Assembly: GCA_937915835.1 (NCBI GenBank)
Contig: CALGHA010000162.1
Location: forward strand, 1-11,962
DNA: 11,962 bases
Origin: an uncultured Fretibacterium sp.
GTDB taxonomy: Bacteria > Synergistota > Synergistia > Synergistales > Aminobacteriaceae
Direction: 5' to 3'
Both the position numbers and the translations under genes were made by a program. Below are positions 1 to 7,090 of this stretch, piece after piece. The notes under the pieces are model-generated. The model saw only the letters and a program-made list of their open reading frames with translations, searched no databases and had not been told where the DNA came from. Within the stretch, counting starts at the first letter, position 1; every line of letters starts with the position of its first letter.

Positions 1-836
1 AAGACGCGGCAGGAGACGGACATAACACGAAAGTTATCGCCGTAATCGTTCCTGTTGTCCAGAACGCTAAAGAGTTCGAGGATTTGCCGGTGAATGAAAC
101 TGTAACTTTGTCGCCAGTCGAAGAAGAAACCGGAGAACTCGCGAGTGAAGAGCCGACGGATATGAATATTCCTGAAAGTGAGCCGGAAACTCCGGAAGAA
201 ATAACCGAGCCTGAACCCGAACAGCCCGAACCTGAACCCGTCCCCGAAGAAGCAACGTCAGAGCCTGAACCAGAACCGGAAGTTGAACCAGAACCGGAAA
301 TTTCAGAGCCTGAACCTGAGCCGGAAGCTGAGCCTGTAGAGCCTGAGCCGGAGCCTGAAGAAAATTCCGAAGTTGTTATCGAAGAAAACGAGGAGCCTGC
401 GGACACAATTACTGAGGAAATTACGGAGAAACTCCCTGAGCCTGAAGAAGCCGAGACCGTCGAGGACCTAATCCCTGAAGGTCAGGACGAACCAGACGAG
501 GAAGAAGCCGAAGCGTTTAGACAGATGGAAGAAAGCCTTGATGAAAGTCTTCGTGAAAAAGCTGAAGAGTTAGCGCAGGTTGAGACCGAAGAGGGAGACG
601 ATGAAGAAGCTGACATTGAAGCTGTCGTGATGCCGGAAAATTCGGATGATGATGAAGAAGCTGACGATTTAGCCGTTGAGATTGAGGAGCTTGATCCTGC
701 TGAAGGCGGCGAAGAAGGCGAGGACGACGAAGAAGAAGAAATTTCTGCGGGAGAACCTATGAGCTTTACGGAAATTCCGTTTGAGGCAGTCGAAGAGGAA
801 ATAGAGCTTCAGCCTGACCCAGAAGAGAAAAAGTAA
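1..836 (+). CDS. Glu/Pro-rich acidic protein, C-terminal part (5' end outside window)
   Basis: The reading frame is open from the first complete codon (base 3) to TAA at 834-836, so the gene starts upstream. TTG (84) and GTG (90) are in frame but lack a well-spaced ribosome binding site. The first 27 codons are not acidic and include a hydrophobic stretch (KVIAVIVPVVQNAKEF), suggesting the tail of a longer folded or membrane-linked protein. From about base 115 onward the product is dominated by Glu and Asp. Bases about 180-360 encode Glu-Pro repeats (EPEPEPE type) and bases 480-760 encode runs of E and D, with one short predicted helix (MEESLDESLREKAEELAQ). There are almost no basic residues until the final lysines, so this part is almost certainly disordered. 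I recognise no domain and assign no function. Such tails often act as spacers or electrostatic binding arms, but that is inference. The coding sequence is followed directly by the hairpin at 843. Confidence 0.75.
   Translation, partial: DAAGDGHNTKVIAVIVPVVQNAKEFEDLPVNETVTLSPVEEETGELASEEPTDMNIPESEPETPEEITEPEPEQPEPEPVPEEATSEPEPEPEVEPEPEISEPEPEPEAEPVEPEPEPEENSEVVIEENEEPADTITEEITEKLPEPEEAETVEDLIPEGQDEPDEEEAEAFRQMEESLDESLREKAEELAQVETEEGDDEEADIEAVVMPENSDDDEEADDLAVEIEELDPAEGGEEGEDDEEEEISAGEPMSFTEIPFEAVEEEIELQPDPEEKK
267..299 (+). repeat. Two-copy 15-nt direct repeat (18-nt period) in the Glu-Pro tract
   Basis: The 15-mer GAACCAGAACCGGAA occurs at 267-281 and again at 285-299. It lies within a longer stretch (about 186-360) of imperfect GAACCN/GAGCCT units coding for alternating Glu and Pro. 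The period is a multiple of three, so gain or loss of a unit would keep the frame. Confidence 0.75.
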
Positions 837-842
837 AAATTT

Positions 843-877
843 TCCTCCGTAAGTTATGTGCGGAGGACTTTTTTATA
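843..877. terminator. Bidirectional hairpin terminator between convergent genes
   Basis: TCCTCCG (843-849) pairs with CGGAGGA (861-867) around an 11-nt loop. On the plus strand the stem is followed by ACTTTTTT, and on the minus strand by AAAATTTTTACTTTTT, so it can end both the acidic-protein transcript and the rsmA operon. The rsmA stop codon lies in the loop, and its last codons (Val-Leu-Arg) are one arm of the stem. Confidence 0.75.
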
Positions 878-1606
878 TATTTCAAGCCATTCTTCACACG
901 TTAAATCTTCGGCTCGCATTGTCGCGTATTCTCCCAAAGTTAAAGCGTCAATGAAGCCGCGAAAGTTATTCAGCAAAGTTTTTCGTCTGTGTGAAAATCC
1001 CTTGTGTAAAATTTCGCTCCATAAGGGATTATTAACGAGTTCAAAGTTTCGTGTAATCTCAATCTCGACGAGTGCCGAATCAACTTCGGGAATTGGTCTG
1101 AAACATTCACGCGAGACATTTTTCACAATCTCAGCTCGTCCCATCGCTTCAATCGTTACGCCCAAAGGATAACGCGCTTTAGTGTCGGGCTTGGCTGTTA
1201 ATCTCAGGGCGGCTTCTTTTTGCAACATGAAGAGCATATATCTCACGTCGTAATGCAATAATTTCCAGATTAAAGGTGTCGTGATGTTATACGGGATATT
1301 AGCGATGATTTTGTCAGGGAACGGGTTTAACTCGGCATAATCAAATTTTACGGCATCTCCCCAGTGAATAAATAAATTTTTCTCGCTTAAAGCTAACTCC
1401 TCAAGTTCAGGCCTTAATCTCTCGTCAAGCTCTATAACATGAAGACACCGGACATTCTCAGCCAGCAAAGCACGAGTTAATACGCCATGACCCGGGCCAA
1501 TTTCAAGCACACAGTCATTCTCACAAGCTCCGGAGCGGGAAATTATCTGAGCGAGAATATTTTTATCAACCAGGAAATTTTGTCCGAAACGTTTTAATGC
1601 CCTCAT
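854..1606 (-). CDS. rsmA: 16S rRNA (adenine1518-N6/adenine1519-N6)-dimethyltransferase RsmA (KsgA)
   Basis: This SAM-dependent methyltransferase dimethylates two adjacent adenines in the 3'-terminal hairpin (helix 45) of 16S rRNA during late small-subunit assembly. Loss of it gives kasugamycin resistance in many bacteria. The 250-residue product begins with the family N-terminal motif RFGQNFL (6-12). It has SAM motif I LEIGPGHGVLT (34-44), the acidic end of strand 2 (IELD, 58-61), GDA (83-85) and the target-base motif NIPY (103-106, the NLPY equivalent). A C-terminal helical part carries FRPIPEVDSALVEI. It is slightly shorter than the usual 260-290 residues but has all the expected blocks. 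Its ATG overlaps the upstream gene's stop as ATGA, with no clear Shine-Dalgarno sequence, so translation is probably coupled. It is the last gene of the minus-strand operon and ends in the hairpin at 843-877. Confidence 0.95.
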   Translation of the reverse strand: MRALKRFGQNFLVDKNILAQIISRSGACENDCVLEIGPGHGVLTRALLAENVRCLHVIELDERLRPELEELALSEKNLFIHWGDAVKFDYAELNPFPDKIIANIPYNITTPLIWKLLHYDVRYMLFMLQKEAALRLTAKPDTKARYPLGVTIEAMGRAEIVKNVSRECFRPIPEVDSALVEIEITRNFELVNNPLWSEILHKGFSHRRKTLLNNFRGFIDALTLGEYATMRAEDLTCEEWLEIYKKVLRT

Positions 1607-2862
1607 GAGTTACCCGCAAGGACCGTTCTATTTCCGCCGGAAGTCTTTGCCAGTGTCAAAGCGTCATAAGCCGCCCCGATAAACTCACTCGTGCTTACGT
1701 AGCCGCCATCTGTCAAATCTGCAACTCCTGCGCTGAGTTCGATACCGTCAGAATTTTTTCTTATCTCATCAGCAAGAATTACGGCCCTAGCTCCTGAACA
1801 GTAAGCAAGAATTAATAACTCGTCGCCTTGCCATCGTGAAATTACGCACTTCACTTTATCCTTGAGAAAACTTTTGATGTTATTCACAACATTTCTTATT
1901 GTTCGAGTTCCTGACATGTAGCCTTTGTTTTTATTAAAGCCGGTGAACTTGTCAATATTAATCATGATTAAGCTCATTTGTCCCGAAGTCTGTATTACCC
2001 GGCCAATCTCGCTTGAGATTACCTGTTCAATTCCACGCCTATTAAGAATTCCCGTATGAGCGTCAAACGTTAATAACCGTCTCAGCTGGTCATGAGTTCG
2101 CTTATAATCCGTAATATCCTCAAACGTAAGCATTGTGCATTCTTTAGCGTTCCAGGTTATTGGGCTTGCGTGAATTTTCATCAAGCGGGGATTGCCTTTT
2201 TCAGCAGTAAATTCATCGTTCAGCTCCTCATCAAGATATGTCATAGCCGCTTCATCATAGAAATTTTCACGGATATTAATATCATACATGAGGCACTCAA
2301 AACTTCCCGTCCGTCTGAGAATTACATTGACAACGTCAGCTTCAATTTCAGGCTTGATAAGCTCGAATATATTTTTGCCCTGAAGCTCACTCCTCACACA
2401 CGAGGCCAGATATTTATTAGCGGAAAGGAACATCCCATGTGAGTCAACGACTCCTGCCCTGAACGGTACAGCTTCGAGTATGTCAGGATTGCTTATGATT
2501 ACAGGAGAGTTATTATTCACAGCGTCTTGTCTCTCAACCTGAATAAGTTTTATGACGACACCGGCAATTTTCTTTGGCTCAATTTTCAGCGGAGATGCAA
2601 TAACCTCCCAATTTCTAGGCTGTCCGGCAACCTCGAACGCGTCAACTTTTCCCAACCCAGCCGAAGTTAAAGCCCCGTGTAAAATTTTGTCAAGCTCCGT
2701 AATCAACGGGGGATAAGTCCCGCCTTCTTCGCATTGATGGCCGAAAATTCTTGAGGCTACAATTTTGTAACCATGAGTTGCGTAAATTAATTTACCCTGA
2801 AGATTTACGACACAGCAAAGAAGTCCGGGACAATTATCCAGGACTTTGCTCCATATACTCAT
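1603..2862 (-). CDS. PAS-PAS-GGDEF protein with degenerate cyclase site
   Basis: The 419-residue protein has no membrane segment. Residues about 10-110 and 130-250 look like two PAS-type sensor domains (the second contains FRAGVVDSHGMFLSANKYL and ends FEDITDYKRT). A GGDEF-type domain follows from about 262 to 415, recognised by FDAHTGILNRRG (266-277), ELSAGVAD (375-382) and ALTLAKTSGGNRTV. Active diguanylate cyclases make c-di-GMP from two GTP, but key positions differ here. The signature is QGDEL (345-349) rather than GGDEF. The first metal-binding Asp of the DID motif is Asn302, and the guanine-contacting Asp equivalent to PleD D344 is Thr319, while the guanine-contacting Asn (Asn310) is kept. 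This suggests low or absent cyclase activity and a possible sensory or ligand-binding role; that is inference from known active sites. The gene starts 2 nt after galE and overlaps rsmA by 4 nt, so the three are surely co-transcribed. Confidence 0.85.
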   Translation of the reverse strand: MSIWSKVLDNCPGLLCCVVNLQGKLIYATHGYKIVASRIFGHQCEEGGTYPPLITELDKILHGALTSAGLGKVDAFEVAGQPRNWEVIASPLKIEPKKIAGVVIKLIQVERQDAVNNNSPVIISNPDILEAVPFRAGVVDSHGMFLSANKYLASCVRSELQGKNIFELIKPEIEADVVNVILRRTGSFECLMYDINIRENFYDEAAMTYLDEELNDEFTAEKGNPRLMKIHASPITWNAKECTMLTFEDITDYKRTHDQLRRLLTFDAHTGILNRRGIEQVISSEIGRVIQTSGQMSLIMINIDKFTGFNKNKGYMSGTRTIRNVVNNIKSFLKDKVKCVISRWQGDELLILAYCSGARAVILADEIRKNSDGIELSAGVADLTDGGYVSTSEFIGAAYDALTLAKTSGGNRTVLAGNS

Positions 2863-2864
2863 TA

Positions 2865-3854
2865 TTAGTCAGCGTAACCGTTTGGATGGGACTTATGCCA
2901 TTTCCAGGCTGTCGCTATAATATCTTCCATGCTGGTAATTTCCGGCTTCCAGTGAAGAATTTCATGAGCTTTTGTGCTGTCAGCTACGAGCCTTGCGGGG
3001 TCTCCTGCTCTTCTTGTGCCGATTTCGAGCGGGATTGCATGACCTGTAACTTTTCGTGCCGCGTCAATCATCTCCATGACAGAATAACCGTCGCCGCTTC
3101 CCAAGTTGAATATATTACTCTCGCCGCCGTTCCGTAAATATTCCAGAGCTAAGATATGCGCTCTTGCTAAGTCCTCGACGTGAATATAATCGCGTATACA
3201 AGTTCCGTCTTTGGTCGGGTAATCGTCGCCGTAAACCGTAATTTTCTCGCGCTTGCCTAATGGAACCTGTAAAATTAACGGGATTAAGTGAGTTTCGCAC
3301 TTGTGATCTTCACCGATTGAGCCGTCATGCCAAGCTCCAGCAACGTTGAAATATCGCAGTGAGACATAACGAATGTCATAACGTTTGCTGACCCAGTTCA
3401 TCATTTTTTCCATGATACGCTTGCTTTCACCGTAAGGGTTCGTCGGGATTGTCTCGTCAGTCTCGAGAATTGGAATACGTTTAGGCTCACCGTAAGTTGC
3501 GGCCGTTGACGAGAAGATTATGCGCATTACGTTGTGCCTCTGCATTGCTTCAAGAAGGGAAATCATTCCGCCGACATTATTGTTAAAATACTTCAATGGC
3601 TTATCGACGCTCTCGCCCACGAGTGAATACGCGCAGAAGTGTACGACAGCTTCAATTTTGTTCTCGGTGAAAATTTTATCGAGGACTTCAGCGTTGCGAA
3701 TATCGCCCTCGTAAAACTTTATGCCCTCAGGAATTGACGCTTTATGTCCGGTTTCTAAGTTGTCAACGATGATTACTTCTTCGCCGTGAGCCGTGAATGC
3801 CCTGACGTTGTGAGAGCCGATATAGCCTGCTCCTCCGCAAATTAATACTGCCAT
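2865..3854 (-). CDS. galE: UDP-glucose 4-epimerase GalE
   Basis: This cytoplasmic NAD-dependent extended short-chain dehydrogenase interconverts UDP-glucose and UDP-galactose (some homologues also act on the N-acetyl forms), supplying galactose donors for surface polysaccharide or feeding the Leloir pathway. The 329-residue length is typical. The N-terminal Rossmann motif GGAGYIGSH (7-15), SSTAATYG (115-122, with Thr117 at the E. coli Ser124 position), the catalytic YGESK (Tyr141, Lys145) and SLRYFNVAGA are all present. No galK or galT lies nearby; the operon mates are a GT-C glycosyltransferase and an exported protein, so envelope glycan synthesis is the likelier use. The ATG is preceded by a strong AGGAGG (complement of 3865-3870). 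Confidence 0.95.
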   Translation of the reverse strand: MAVLICGGAGYIGSHNVRAFTAHGEEVIIVDNLETGHKASIPEGIKFYEGDIRNAEVLDKIFTENKIEAVVHFCAYSLVGESVDKPLKYFNNNVGGMISLLEAMQRHNVMRIIFSSTAATYGEPKRIPILETDETIPTNPYGESKRIMEKMMNWVSKRYDIRYVSLRYFNVAGAWHDGSIGEDHKCETHLIPLILQVPLGKREKITVYGDDYPTKDGTCIRDYIHVEDLARAHILALEYLRNGGESNIFNLGSGDGYSVMEMIDAARKVTGHAIPLEIGTRRAGDPARLVADSTKAHEILHWKPEITSMEDIIATAWKWHKSHPNGYAD

Positions 3855-3864
3855 TTTTATATTG

Positions 3865-3870
3865 CCTCCT
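3865..3870 (-). promoter_or_regulatory. Shine-Dalgarno of galE
   Basis: The minus strand reads AGGAGG ten nt before the galE ATG. This is the best consensus ribosome binding site in the operon and suggests efficient translation of the epimerase. It lies in the 21-nt gap after the exported-protein stop. Confidence 0.75.
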
Positions 3871-3875
3871 TTAAT

Positions 3876-4574
3876 TTAATTTCTTGGCCTGTTCGGTATC
3901 GGATCAAAAATTACGTTGCCGAGTTCAATATCCATGTCAAAGCTGCTTCTTTTTCGTCCGACGTGCATTTTCTCAGGAGTTCCGACTGCTGAAGGTCTGA
4001 CTGAATCGTAAATGCTTACTCTTGAGCTTTTAGCTGGAACGTGTAAATTCGGCTGATTAACTCCGTACCTGCTCAAAATTTCCTGTGATGCTTGATCTGT
4101 AAAATCCGGATTAGCCATCCACCATGAATTTTGGCCGTGAACGTTGAAGAAAATTTTTCCGTCTCCTTCTGAAACTGAAAATTTCACCGGAACAATCTTG
4201 CCTTTCACGACATCAGCAATCTTCATCCAGGCAAATTGTCCTCCAAGCCATGCAGAGCCTTCGGGACTTTCAGCAATGCCGAGTTCCTGAGAGTGTGAAC
4301 GTAAATAATTTCGAGTGTCTGAGTTTTTCGCGACTTCAACTCCTGCCCAGATTGAGTTTTTGACGCGGGATATTTTCATGTCATCAGGTGAACTTGCAAA
4401 ATATTTTCTCAGCTGGCTAATATCAGGCTTCACATTCTCGTTCAAGTCAACAGCCGCCGCAAGTGAATATAATCCGCCAATAACCTTGTGAAGTTCCCTG
4501 TCAGGTTCAACATCAGCAAAAGCACATGAACTTATTGACACGATTAAAACTATAACAAGCAAAAGTTTACGCAT
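3876..4574 (-). CDS. Hypothetical exported protein with signal peptide
   Basis: The 232-residue product starts MRKLLLVIVLIVSISSCAFA: a basic N-terminus, a hydrophobic core and then a possible cleavage site. AFA|D fits signal peptidase I, while ISSC around Cys17 loosely fits a lipobox, so it is either a periplasmic/secreted protein or a lipoprotein. The mature part is soluble, with a helical N-terminal portion (LHKVIGGLYSLAAAVDLN) and a middle segment rich in aromatic residues and Gly (GSAWLGGQFAWMKIADVV, then NVHGQNSWWMANPDF). It ends in a Pro/Arg-rich tail. I do not recognise a family. GGGAG stands 13 nt before its ATG-type start as GGGAG within AAAGGGAGTAAA on the minus strand. It sits between the GT-C enzyme (29-nt gap) and galE, so a role in handling the same envelope glycan is plausible but unproven. 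Confidence 0.75.
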   Translation of the reverse strand: MRKLLLVIVLIVSISSCAFADVEPDRELHKVIGGLYSLAAAVDLNENVKPDISQLRKYFASSPDDMKISRVKNSIWAGVEVAKNSDTRNYLRSHSQELGIAESPEGSAWLGGQFAWMKIADVVKGKIVPVKFSVSEGDGKIFFNVHGQNSWWMANPDFTDQASQEILSRYGVNQPNLHVPAKSSRVSIYDSVRPSAVGTPEKMHVGRKRSSFDMDIELGNVIFDPIPNRPRN

Positions 4575-4603
4575 AAAATTTATTTACTCCCTTTCAAAAT
4601 TAC

Positions 4604-6196
4604 TCATTGATTAGTGAATAATAATATCCCATTAGCTTCAAGCAAAGTATAAATATTTTTCGGTATAACGTTCTCAGTCTGCATATTTTCACGCATAATC
4701 ACGAATACTCGCTCTTTTCCCGGCCATAATGAATTAATCAGGGTATTATCAGCCGCAAAATTTCTCTCAGCAACTCCGGGCGTTAATCTTGCGTCAATAA
4801 TATTCGAGTTCCTGAACGTGTAAAAATATACTGACGGAAAATTCACGCCGTATTGAATTACCCTGTTGTTCCCTTGCACGACTTCACGCATTCTCAAGCC
4901 GACATCTCGAATTGAGTATAAATCTGCCGTAAGATTAAACACTCCAGCGAGAGGAAAAAGACATAATAAAGCTGCTGCCGGAACGTTGCGAACCCATTTC
5001 TTAATTTCCTTCGTCTTCGTGTAATGCCAGCATGCGAAAATGAATAATCCAGCTGTCAGAGCATAAGGAATTAGCGACATCATCGAGGCACGAATTAACG
5101 GAATTTTATTCATCATGAACGGCAATATAATATAGAAAACTGGAACTAATATAATCGTATTTATCACGACGGCATAACATACAGCGAATAACTTTTTCTG
5201 TGCAAGCCATAAATCCAACTTTCTCCCGACGATTGCCGACAAAGCCGGTACACACGAAGCTAGTGCGAGAATATCTCCTGAAGCGATTGCGGCAGATCCG
5301 AACGTCAAAGCCCATATGAACATTAAGAACTCCGGAGATTTATCAGCAGGAATTTTGCGGGGGAAGACTTCATAAATTGCCCGGAGAATAAACCCATGAA
5401 ACGGAAAAAAGCTCATGAACGAGAAAACTATTATTCCCGTCATGCCGCCGAACGTGTAATTATGACCTTGACAACGCATAAAATGAATTATCGAGGGATT
5501 AATCAGAGCGAGCAAGATAAAATAAAATCCGCAAAATACAATCGTGATAATTATTCCAGACGGCCAAGTGAAGAAATCGCGTAATAAATCCCAGTCATTA
5601 GCCATAACGCAATAAATTATCAGGGCGAACCATGAGAGAAATAATCCGCCGGCTCCGTGTGAGATGAAAGCTAAAGTTGAAGCGATATGTGAGATTACAA
5701 TCCAGCGTTTATTGTTGCGTGCACGAACTGCTCCGACCATTGTTAAAGCCGTTAAGAAAGCGAATATTGCGTGTTCAGAGGCTAATTGCGAGACTACGAA
5801 GCAGACTGTCATACTTGCGCAGATTGAAGCGGCGAACCAGGATTTACGTGAAGAATCTCCAGGTGAAGAATGTGCGGCTAAAGCAGAAGCTAAGATCATT
5901 CCCAAGCCTGAGAGTGCCGACCAGAAACGTACAGCAAACTCACCCCAGCCGAAAAATTTTAGTGCTAAAGCCTCAAGCCACCAAGTTCCGAGTGAACTTC
6001 CAGCCGTGAAAGCCTCACCAATTTTAGGCGTGAAATAATTCCCAGCCGCGAACATATGCAGAGAGACTGAAGCGTTTATGCCTTCGAGCGTATCAATTAG
6101 GCCGTGATCTCCAATTCCCCTGAAATATATATAACAAAGCAGAGCTATGAACAATAAAATTGTCTTGCCCCGTGATGATTTCTTCTTCTTGCGCAA
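4604..6196 (-). CDS. ArnT/PMT-like GT-C membrane glycosyltransferase
   Basis: The 530-residue polytopic protein has a Lys/Arg-rich start, about ten or more hydrophobic segments between residues 11 and 425, and a soluble C-terminal domain (about 428-530). The first outer loop, GDHGLIDTLEG (29-39), places Asp35 and Glu38 where ArnT and protein O-mannosyltransferases carry their acidic catalytic residues. It is followed by a GNYFTPKIG segment and LGTWWLEALALKFFGWGEFAVRFWSAL (given in part), the ArnT counterpart of the loop-to-TM2 region. Members of this superfamily transfer a sugar from a polyprenyl-phosphate donor to lipid A, glycan or protein on the outer face of the inner membrane. The acceptor here is unknown. 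The start is TTG (6194-6196), 12 nt after the upstream stop. The next in-frame Met (48) would remove the catalytic loop, so TTG is preferred although its ribosome binding site is weak. Confidence 0.8.
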   Translation of the reverse strand: MRKKKKSSRGKTILLFIALLCYIYFRGIGDHGLIDTLEGINASVSLHMFAAGNYFTPKIGEAFTAGSSLGTWWLEALALKFFGWGEFAVRFWSALSGLGMILASALAAHSSPGDSSRKSWFAASICASMTVCFVVSQLASEHAIFAFLTALTMVGAVRARNNKRWIVISHIASTLAFISHGAGGLFLSWFALIIYCVMANDWDLLRDFFTWPSGIIITIVFCGFYFILLALINPSIIHFMRCQGHNYTFGGMTGIIVFSFMSFFPFHGFILRAIYEVFPRKIPADKSPEFLMFIWALTFGSAAIASGDILALASCVPALSAIVGRKLDLWLAQKKLFAVCYAVVINTIILVPVFYIILPFMMNKIPLIRASMMSLIPYALTAGLFIFACWHYTKTKEIKKWVRNVPAAALLCLFPLAGVFNLTADLYSIRDVGLRMREVVQGNNRVIQYGVNFPSVYFYTFRNSNIIDARLTPGVAERNFAADNTLINSLWPGKERVFVIMRENMQTENVIPKNIYTLLEANGILLFTNQ

Positions 6197-6208
6197 GATT
6201 TTATGACT

Positions 6209-6778
6209 TTACTTGAACAATGGCAGAAGAGCTTTGAAGTCAGGGGTTCCGGCCTTCTCGAGCATGTGATAAATTACGGTTTCAGTAGGGACAACAAGAA
6301 AGCCAAGTGAACGCATTGCGTCGAGAGCGAGTTTGTGATTTTGTTCTGTTCGACTTCCGCAAGCATCGGCCGCGATTACGACGTTGAGATTGTATTTTTC
6401 CTGAAGGTCAATTGCCGTCGCTAACACGCAAATATGACTTTCAACGCCGAATAATATTGCTGTATCTTTTGTGCCGGAATTGAAGTTGAGATTTAAGAAT
6501 GCGTCGCTGAAATCATGAGCTTCACAGCAGGAGAATTCCGTCTTAGCGATTATGCTTGAACCTTCCGGGATTAATTCTTTGAGTTCCGGGACAGTCGGGC
6601 CAATTCCTTTTGGGTATTGTTCAGTTATTATAGACGGCACGGAAAGTTGACGGGCAGAAGTGAGAATACGCACGGAGTTTGTCAGAATTTCATCTTTATT
6701 GTAAATGGCTGGCATTAAACGTTCTTGAATGTCTATCATCAAAAGGAACGAAGAACGAGCCTTGATTGACCTGCGCAC
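6209..6778 (-). CDS. Isochorismatase-family cysteine hydrolase (ISOC/YcaC-like)
   Basis: The 189-residue cytoplasmic hydrolase has the isochorismatase fold with the complete catalytic triad: Asp16 (LMIDIQERL), Lys79 (AKTEFS) and Cys117 (GVESHICVL). The cis-peptide-type GVE segment lies just before the cysteine. TEQYPKGIGPTV (52-63) resembles the ISOC1/ISOC2 and YcaC branch rather than nicotinamidase or true isochorismatase. Substrates in this branch are mostly unknown, so only a C-N or ether/ester-type hydrolase activity can be claimed. The start is GTG at 6776-6778, supported by GAGAGG nine nt upstream. It is the first gene of the six-gene minus-strand operon, separated from the GT-C gene by 12 nt. 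Confidence 0.88.
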   Translation of the reverse strand: MRRSIKARSSFLLMIDIQERLMPAIYNKDEILTNSVRILTSARQLSVPSIITEQYPKGIGPTVPELKELIPEGSSIIAKTEFSCCEAHDFSDAFLNLNFNSGTKDTAILFGVESHICVLATAIDLQEKYNLNVVIAADACGSRTEQNHKLALDAMRSLGFLVVPTETVIYHMLEKAGTPDFKALLPLFK

Positions 6779-6787
6779 GAGTGATAA

Positions 6788-6793
6788 CCTCTC
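6788..6793 (-). promoter_or_regulatory. Shine-Dalgarno supporting the GTG start of the hydrolase
   Basis: The minus strand reads GAGAGG nine nt before the GTG at 6778-6776. This spacing decides in favour of GTG, as there is no ATG nearby upstream. Confidence 0.6.
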
Positions 6794-6817
6794 AGTCTGA
6801 AAAATTTTGTGAGAATT

Positions 6818-6823
6818 ATTATA
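6818..6823 (-). promoter_or_regulatory. Candidate -10 box of the minus-strand operon
   Basis: The minus strand carries a perfect TATAAT 40 nt before the first gene of the operon. No good -35 hexamer stands 16-18 nt upstream (the best is CAAGTA), so this rests on the -10 match and the position alone. Confidence 0.35.
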
Positions 6824-6873
6824 TACTATCAGTGAAAATATACTTGCAGAAAATTTAAGATGATATTAGCGAG

Positions 6874-6879
6874 TATAAT
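6874..6879 (+). promoter_or_regulatory. Candidate -10 box for the glutaredoxin-HNH transcript
   Basis: A perfect TATAAT in the intergenic region faces the glutaredoxin gene. A TTGCAG lies upstream at 6844-6849 but the spacing of 24 nt is too long, so a -35 box is not convincing. If used, transcription would start near 6886 and leave a leader of about 220 nt containing the inverted-repeat element. Confidence 0.3.
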
Positions 6880-7003
6880 TTTGCGTTAAGTACTAGGCAC
6901 ATTATAAAGCGATAATGTCGAAGCTAATAGATGCTCAATCATGGGATTGGGGATTTTATCTGTATGATATCTTGAAAATAGGCTTTCACTGTGAAGAGTG
7001 TAA

Positions 7004-7083
7004 CAGTTCGGCTTTCGCTCCCACCCTCCGGCTACGCGCATGACAATCAATTGTCATTGCCCCGTCCCGCTCAAGCTGAACTG
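7004..7083. repeat. 80-nt inverted-repeat element with central palindrome
   Basis: The outer arms CAGTTCGGCTT (7004-7014) and AAGCTGAACTG (7073-7083) pair over 11 positions with a single G-T wobble. Near the middle, ATGACAAT and ATTGTCAT (7040-7057) form an 8-bp hairpin or palindrome with a 2-nt spacer. The segment is more GC-rich than the flanking sequence. No T-run follows on either strand, so it is not a simple terminator. It could be a structured leader RNA, an operator, or a small dispersed repeat of this genome. Confidence 0.65.
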
Positions 7084-7090
7084 AAAATGA

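Noticed and set aside
5664..6038. Long plus-strand frames of 110-124 codons inside the membrane glycosyltransferase
   Set aside because: They are opposite-strand shadows of a well-supported GT-C coding region and show no family motifs.
6915..7043. A 42-codon plus-strand ORF with a CxxC motif in the intergenic region
   Set aside because: It has no good ribosome binding site, and its last third is only a translation of the inverted-repeat element, so chance is the simplest explanation.
7004..7083. Insertion-sequence end or CRISPR repeat
   Set aside because: There is no transposase, no flanking target duplication that I could see, and no second copy with spacers in the window.
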